Origin: Luteimonas endophytica
Lineage (GTDB): Bacteria; Pseudomonadota; Gammaproteobacteria; Xanthomonadales; Xanthomonadaceae
Direction of reading: 5' to 3'
Assembly (NCBI RefSeq): GCF_029887875.1
Contig: NZ_JARXRM010000025.1
Coordinates: 186,001 to 250,000, forward strand
Length of the DNA stretch: 64,000 nucleotides
Position numbers and translations under genes: made by a program. The notes under the pieces were generated by a model. It made no database searches. It was not told where the DNA came from and was given only the letters and a program-made list of their open reading frames with translations. Shown here one piece after another: positions 59,819 to 64,000 of the stretch (within the stretch, counting starts at the first letter, position 1; every line of letters starts with the position of its first letter).

Positions 59819-61588
59819 ATGTGGTCGGATATAGAAACTCGCACCGATTACCTCAATTATCTGGAGCTGGCGGAAGTGGTTTCAGAAATCCTACTAGACC
59901 CCAGGATGCGACCGGTCTCAGTCGGCGTGTTCGGCACCTGGGGCACTGGCAAGTCAAGCCTCCTGAACTTGATAGAAAGCCAGATTCGCCGCGAGGCCCA
60001 CGAAAAGGTGATCGTCATCAGATTCGACGCCTGGCTCTATCAGGGCTACGACGATGCGCGCGCCGCGTTAATGGAGGTCATTGCACAAGCGCTGTACGAG
60101 GCGGCCAAGGATGACGAAAGCCTACTTGACCTGGCAAAGCGGCTCCTAGCCCGGGTCAACACGCTTCGAACTCTTGGGCTTGGCATCGAACTCGTGGCGG
60201 CGTTCCACGGACTCCCCCTGCTCGGCGCTGCCTCACGTGCAGTCGAAGGTGTGAGAAATATCGTCAAGGGAGATCCTTCACCGAAAGACACCCAGGCAGT
60301 TGCGGATGGAGCAAAAGAAGCTTTCAAGCTGATCGACCCAGCTAATGCGCAAACACCGCCCAAAGAGATCGACGCATTCCGCCAGGAATTTGGCGAGCTT
60401 CTCGAAAAGCTAGGCAAGACCTTGGTGGTATTCGTCGACAACCTCGATCGCTGTCTCCCCACGCAAGCGATTCATACGCTTGAAGCGCTTCGGCTGTTCC
60501 TCTTCATGGAGGAATCTGCGTTTGTGGTTGCCGCAGACGAAGAAATGGTGCGCGACTCAGTGCGTAAGCACTTCGAGGGTGCAAGCGAGCGCCACATCAC
60601 TGATTATCTGGATAAGCTAATTCAGGTTCCGGTTCGTGTGCCAAAGCTTGGTATCACCGAAATTCGGGCGTATCTATTCATGCTCTTCGCCGAGGCGTCC
60701 AGGATCGATTTGGGGAAGCAGGACAAGCTGAGGGTCGCGCTTGAAAAGAACCTTCGCCGTAGCTGGACCGATGCGCCAGTCAAGCTGGAGGAAGTGGCGA
60801 GCATTACCGGTGCTGACGAAAGTCTCGTCGCAAGTTTCGACACGGCAGACCGTATGGCGTCTATGCTCGCTACTTCGGGTGCCGTCCTCGGTAATCCGCG
60901 GATCATCAAGCGCCTGCTCAACATCGTGCGTCTCAGGGTCCGCATCGCAAGCCGTCGCGAAATGCCCATCAACGAGGGCATGATTGCGAAGTTCGCGATC
61001 TTCGAGCGCTGCGTGGATGCGGACGCGATTGGAAAGCTTTACGGACTGGTCAACGAAGCATCAGGGGGCAAGCCTCCGCTGATTGTTAAGCTCGAATCGA
61101 TTGCAGATGACCCCGAGAAATTTGAGGCAGCATTGCCAAGTGAGTGGAAGGCGCAAGGCCCATTTCTGCGCGATTGGATGCAGTTGAAGCCCGCTTTGGG
61201 TGGAATTGATCTCCGACCACTGGTTTACCTTAGCAAAGAGACGACAGTGCTTCGATCCGTCGGAAGCGGCCTGTCGCAGGCCGCAGCGGAGGCGGTTCGC
61301 ATCCTTGCAGGCGCCAAGACGCTGTCTTCACCCGCGGCCACCCAGGCAATCGCTGCCGTTCCGCCTAGCGAACTTGGCGCGGTGATGCGTGAGTTGGTGG
61401 CAGTGCTGGGAGAGCAAGCGGATTGGTCCAAGCGGCCAGATTCCTTTAATGGCTCGGTGATCTTGGCCGATGCGCACCCAGAAGTAGCAGGCCCACTTGT
61501 TGCGCTGATCAAAGCGGTACCTGGCAAGAAGGCGCTGTGGCTGACGACACTGCTGAAAGATCGAGCTTGGGCAAAGGGGATCGCCTGA
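59819..61588 (+). CDS. qatA: QatA, KAP-family P-loop ATPase of the Qat anti-phage system
   Basis: 589 residues. Walker A FGTWGTGKSS (38-47), conserved FDAWLYQGYDDARAAL (69-84), and Walker B LVVFVDNLDRC (202-212) with VVAADEEMV as the sensor region mark a KAP NTPase. In the four-gene Qat defence system the ATPase is the first gene, followed by QatB, QueC-like QatC and TatD-like QatD, exactly the order here. GTCGAGAGGTC lies before the ATG. The base composition is visibly less GC-rich than upstream. Its stop overlaps the qatB start (TGATG). The individual reaction is unknown. Confidence 0.93.
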   Translation: MWSDIETRTDYLNYLELAEVVSEILLDPRMRPVSVGVFGTWGTGKSSLLNLIESQIRREAHEKVIVIRFDAWLYQGYDDARAALMEVIAQALYEAAKDDESLLDLAKRLLARVNTLRTLGLGIELVAAFHGLPLLGAASRAVEGVRNIVKGDPSPKDTQAVADGAKEAFKLIDPANAQTPPKEIDAFRQEFGELLEKLGKTLVVFVDNLDRCLPTQAIHTLEALRLFLFMEESAFVVAADEEMVRDSVRKHFEGASERHITDYLDKLIQVPVRVPKLGITEIRAYLFMLFAEASRIDLGKQDKLRVALEKNLRRSWTDAPVKLEEVASITGADESLVASFDTADRMASMLATSGAVLGNPRIIKRLLNIVRLRVRIASRREMPINEGMIAKFAIFERCVDADAIGKLYGLVNEASGGKPPLIVKLESIADDPEKFEAALPSEWKAQGPFLRDWMQLKPALGGIDLRPLVYLSKETTVLRSVGSGLSQAAAEAVRILAGAKTLSSPAATQAIAAVPPSELGAVMRELVAVLGEQADWSKRPDSFNGSVILADAHPEVAGPLVALIKAVPGKKALWLTTLLKDRAWAKGIA

Positions 61589-62340
61589 TGGGAACGTCAA
61601 CTTCAAGTCGTGGTGCGAATGATCGCAGTCCATTAGTGCCGCCATGGGCAGATGTCGATGGCGCTGGACCCGGTCCGGAGCCAGACGAGCAACGTTTTCG
61701 CTCGTTTCGGACCCACCTCGGTAAGTTCGTCGGAAGCGGGGACGGGGATCAGCTCCGTAAGGCGCTGCGAAGTTATGCCAGCTCTTCGACTGGTGGCTCA
61801 ACGGTGGGGCCGAGGCGCTTCGGTGCGGTCGCGCAGTCAGGCGCCGCCATGTTTGGAGCCCTTAATGACCTTCGGACAGGTTCGCTCAATGCGCCGGCCA
61901 ATCTTCGAGCACTCGCTGGTCGGCCAACCCGAGAGGTCATCGATGCGCTCGTTGACGCATTCGTGCCCGAGAACGGGGACGCTGATCGCATCCGGGCGGC
62001 GCTGAATGATGCGCTATCGGAGTGTTTGGAGGGTGTCGAGGAGTTCGACTTCAGTAGCATCACCGATGAGGCTCTTGTGAATCTCATGGTGACCTACGTC
62101 TCGCTGTCTGTGTTCCAAGCGATCGTGCTTGATTCGGATCGGGCATTCGGTAAGGGTGCGACGCCAACGGCTGTCGAGAACGCTGAGCAGCAGTTGATGG
62201 AGCTTGTCAAAGTAGTGAGCGAGAAACACTTGGCGCCGCTCCTCGCAGGAAACGTCGGCGCGATTTCGCCAGCCCAGATGCAAACAGCGCAGATCGCCGC
62301 AATCCGGGAAGTCTGGAAGGAGTGGGAGGGCTACGAGTGA
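61588..62340 (+). CDS. qatB: QatB, uncharacterised component of the Qat system
   Basis: 250 residues, predicted mostly helical after a polar, low-complexity N-terminus (about 1-35: TSSRGANDRSPLVPPWADVDG). GAGPGPEPDEQRFRSFRTHLGKF and SYASSSTGGSTVGPRRFG are the most distinctive segments. No catalytic motif or signal peptide. Assigned as QatB by position between the KAP ATPase and QueC-like gene, by size and by the N-terminal pattern. Stop/start overlaps on both sides (TGATG at each end) indicate a tightly coupled operon. Confidence 0.88.
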   Translation: MGTSTSSRGANDRSPLVPPWADVDGAGPGPEPDEQRFRSFRTHLGKFVGSGDGDQLRKALRSYASSSTGGSTVGPRRFGAVAQSGAAMFGALNDLRTGSLNAPANLRALAGRPTREVIDALVDAFVPENGDADRIRAALNDALSECLEGVEEFDFSSITDEALVNLMVTYVSLSVFQAIVLDSDRAFGKGATPTAVENAEQQLMELVKVVSEKHLAPLLAGNVGAISPAQMQTAQIAAIREVWKEWEGYE

Positions 62341-63647
62341 TGAACACTGTCTATGTCCATCCAGAGCTGGACCAGCTACCTGGGGCAACCGAGACGCTTA
62401 TCCCTATCCATCTCTACGGGAGTCGGCCCGATCAGGAGGGGAGGGCGGCGCTGGGATGGAGCATCTACGATGAGCTAACGAGGGTCCGCGCCCCGCTTCA
62501 CCCTGTCGCCTTCGACTTCCTTTCAATCTCGTTAGCGGTGATCGCTGCCGACACTTTTGTCAGTCGTGATGATGCCGCCGATGGTTGGGCGCGCGAGATT
62601 GACCTTGTCGTTGCATTGGACAACCCTGGCACTTGGATGCCCGTGTTGCCTAAGCTCACGCGCGCATTGAATTTCCTCAGCGGCGACGTTTGGAGTCTAA
62701 GCGTCGAAGGCGGCGGCAACGCGCCTCCCACCTTCAACCGGCGCGTCCGTCGCAATATTGATCCGAGAGCATGCGATAGCGCGTGCCTATTTTCTGGTGG
62801 GCTTGATAGCGCGATTGGGGCGCTCGACTTGCGCGCAGATCGTCGCAATCCGTTTCTTGTGAGTCATGCCTACACCCGCGATGCTGCAAAACAAGAAGCG
62901 ATTTTGCCGCAATTGGGTGCAGGTGCTGTCCGATTTGGTGTGCAGGCGAACCCGGTGGGCTGGCTCGATCACGGCAATGATGTGCAGATGCGAACGCGCA
63001 GCTTCAACTTCCTGGCCATGGGCGTGCTCATGGCGGCATCTCTCCTTCGGCCGAGTGTTGAGCGCACGATTCTGTTTGTTCCGGAGAATGGCCTGATCGC
63101 ACTCAATCCACCGCTTACTCATCGCCGGATAGGCGCGTTGAGCACCCGCACAACTCACCCCTATTACATGCATATGATCTCCGAGGTGCTGGGTGAGGTG
63201 GGTCTGCCGATTGATCTAATAAATCCCTACGCGCACAAGACCAAGGGGGAGATGATGGCTGAGTGCCGCGACCAAGCGCGTCTCGCGACGATAGCGAATG
63301 GGACGGTATCGTGCGGTAAGTGGAAGCGGACCGGGAAGCAGTGCGGTCGCTGCGTGCCTTGTCTGATCCGCCGTGCCGCGTTTCATCGCGCGGGCATGGC
63401 TGATGGCACGCCTTATCAGGCGAAAGGGATCGATCTGCACCAGTTCTTCGAGCATGACAAGGATCCAGATGATCTGATGGCCATGCTCCTGGCCGCGCGA
63501 CGGCTGGATACCATGGATGTCGACCGTTGGATCGCGATGACGGGCCCGATACCATTGGTCGCCGCGGACCGGGCGGGGAGGGTGAACGCTGCCCGCCGTG
63601 GCATGATGGAGGTGCGCGACTTCCTGCGTTCCGAAGCTCTTCTCTAA
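62340..63647 (+). CDS. qatC: QatC, QueC-like PP-loop protein of the Qat system
   Basis: 435 residues, twice the size of housekeeping QueC (about 230). An N-terminal region of about 140 residues precedes the PP-loop CLFSGGLDSAIG (149-160). Four cysteines Cys325, Cys335, Cys338 and Cys341 (SCGKWKRTGKQCGRCVPC) form the QueC-type zinc site. QueC makes preQ0 by an ATP-dependent nitrile formation, so QatC may modify a protein, nucleic acid or small molecule in an analogous way; this is inference. Start ATG overlaps the qatB stop; an upstream in-frame ATG at 62322 is unlikely. Confidence 0.94.
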   Translation: MNTVYVHPELDQLPGATETLIPIHLYGSRPDQEGRAALGWSIYDELTRVRAPLHPVAFDFLSISLAVIAADTFVSRDDAADGWAREIDLVVALDNPGTWMPVLPKLTRALNFLSGDVWSLSVEGGGNAPPTFNRRVRRNIDPRACDSACLFSGGLDSAIGALDLRADRRNPFLVSHAYTRDAAKQEAILPQLGAGAVRFGVQANPVGWLDHGNDVQMRTRSFNFLAMGVLMAASLLRPSVERTILFVPENGLIALNPPLTHRRIGALSTRTTHPYYMHMISEVLGEVGLPIDLINPYAHKTKGEMMAECRDQARLATIANGTVSCGKWKRTGKQCGRCVPCLIRRAAFHRAGMADGTPYQAKGIDLHQFFEHDKDPDDLMAMLLAARRLDTMDVDRWIAMTGPIPLVAADRAGRVNAARRGMMEVRDFLRSEALL

Positions 63648-64000
63648 TGTCGGTCCCCGCTGTTGACATGCACTGCCACCTCGACCTCTATCCCGAGCCG
63701 AGACAGCAAGCCGAAGCAATCGGCAAGAGTGGTTCGTATGTGCTTTCCGTAACGACTACGCCATCGGCGTGGCTCCAAACTCAGGCGCTGTCGGCGGACC
63801 ACCCGCGGATCAAGACCGCGCTTGGACTCCATCCGCAGCTCGCGGCAGAGCGGCTTGGAGAGCTCTCGCTATTCGATCGACTGCTTCCCCAGGCGCGCTA
63901 TGTCGGAGAGGTTGGGCTTGACGGCTCCGCCGAGTGCAAGCCCTTCTGGGGTGAGCAGGTGCGCGTGTTCGACCATGTGCTTGCGTCCTGTGCCCTGGCT
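63647..64000 (+). CDS. qatD: QatD, TatD-like metal-dependent DNase (5' part, cut by window end)
   Basis: The first 118 codons are present. HxHxD metal motif in VDMHCHLDLY (7-16), then TALGLHPQL and YVGEVGLDG, as in TatD hydrolases, so the active-site residues seen so far are intact. TatD enzymes are Mg-dependent DNases. The ATG overlaps the qatC TAA (TAATG). TatD-like proteins are usually about 250-270 residues, so more than half lies beyond the window. Confidence 0.92.
   Translation, partial: MSVPAVDMHCHLDLYPEPRQQAEAIGKSGSYVLSVTTTPSAWLQTQALSADHPRIKTALGLHPQLAAERLGELSLFDRLLPQARYVGEVGLDGSAECKPFWGEQVRVFDHVLASCALA

Noticed and set aside
62340..63647. Queuosine biosynthesis gene queC
   Set aside because: It is about twice the length of QueC, has an extra N-terminal region and sits between QatB and a TatD-like gene, not with queD, queE or queF.
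1..64000. CRISPR arrays, tRNA, rRNA, replication origin, insertion-sequence transposase
   Set aside because: I scanned for regular short repeats with spacers, tRNA-like cloverleaf and TTCGA motifs, DnaA-box clusters and transposase motifs and found none I could support.

Overview
The window is very GC-rich, densely packed chromosomal DNA. It carries three TonB-dependent receptors, many overlapping stop/start codons and several genes whose -10 box lies 6-8 nt before the start codon. It also has copies of a GTAGGAGC-type palindromic repeat and a recC-recB-recD operon. Together these point to a gammaproteobacterium of the Xanthomonadaceae/Lysobacteraceae type (Lysobacter, Luteimonas or Stenotrophomonas-like). 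This placement is inferred from gene content and style, not from a marker gene. I see no rRNA, tRNA or CRISPR array.

Layout. (1) 1-6.8 kb: a TerC/Alx-type membrane protein behind a yybP-ykoY manganese riboswitch, an RlmI-like rRNA methyltransferase, an NHL-repeat/M23 membrane protein, and a divergent EamA transporter/LysR regulator pair. A broken copy of the rlmI 3' end lies at 4.7 kb. (2) 6.8-15.6 kb: an Lrp/AsnC regulator divergent from a TonB receptor, amidase, PaiB-like protein, alpha/beta hydrolase and S9 peptidase operon, then a DinB-like protein. (3) 15.8-27.2 kb: an amino-sugar locus resembling N-acetylgalactosamine use. It has a sugar kinase, AgaS-type SIS deaminase, KbaZ/AgaZ-type protein, DMT transporter, exported GH36 enzyme, amidohydrolase lipoprotein, AgaR-like DeoR regulator and a second TonB receptor. 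Both divergent promoters carry the same TTGATGCAA/TTTCGTT signals. (4) 27.4-33.2 kb: rmuC and a complete mlaFEDCBA phospholipid-transport operon. (5) 33.4-41.5 kb: a DUF6916-like small protein, a GNAT enzyme, three paralogous tail-collar (MdpB-like) proteins and a 1733-residue autotransporter with Ig-like and Calx-beta repeats. This is the least understood block. (6) 41.6-50.6 kb: recC-recB-recD, with in-frame repeat material inside recC and recD. (7) 50.6-54.2 kb: an MFS transporter and a sulfatase lipoprotein; the sulfatase is flanked by two pieces of a decayed second recD. (8) 54.4-58.7 kb: a third TonB receptor with an OmpR-type response regulator and histidine kinase. (9) 58.9-64.0 kb: a membrane Mrr-like nuclease, then a Qat anti-phage operon (qatA-qatB-qatC-qatD) of visibly lower GC. 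qatD runs off the window end.

How the genes work together. Each TonB receptor sits beside the regulator and the enzymes expected for its substrate: amide/peptide, amino sugar, and possibly sulfated glycan. The mla and rec operons are housekeeping functions for the envelope and DNA repair. The right end is a defence island next to a region reshaped by duplication and insertion. The Qat system and the tail-collar/autotransporter cluster are the two blocks most worth following up.
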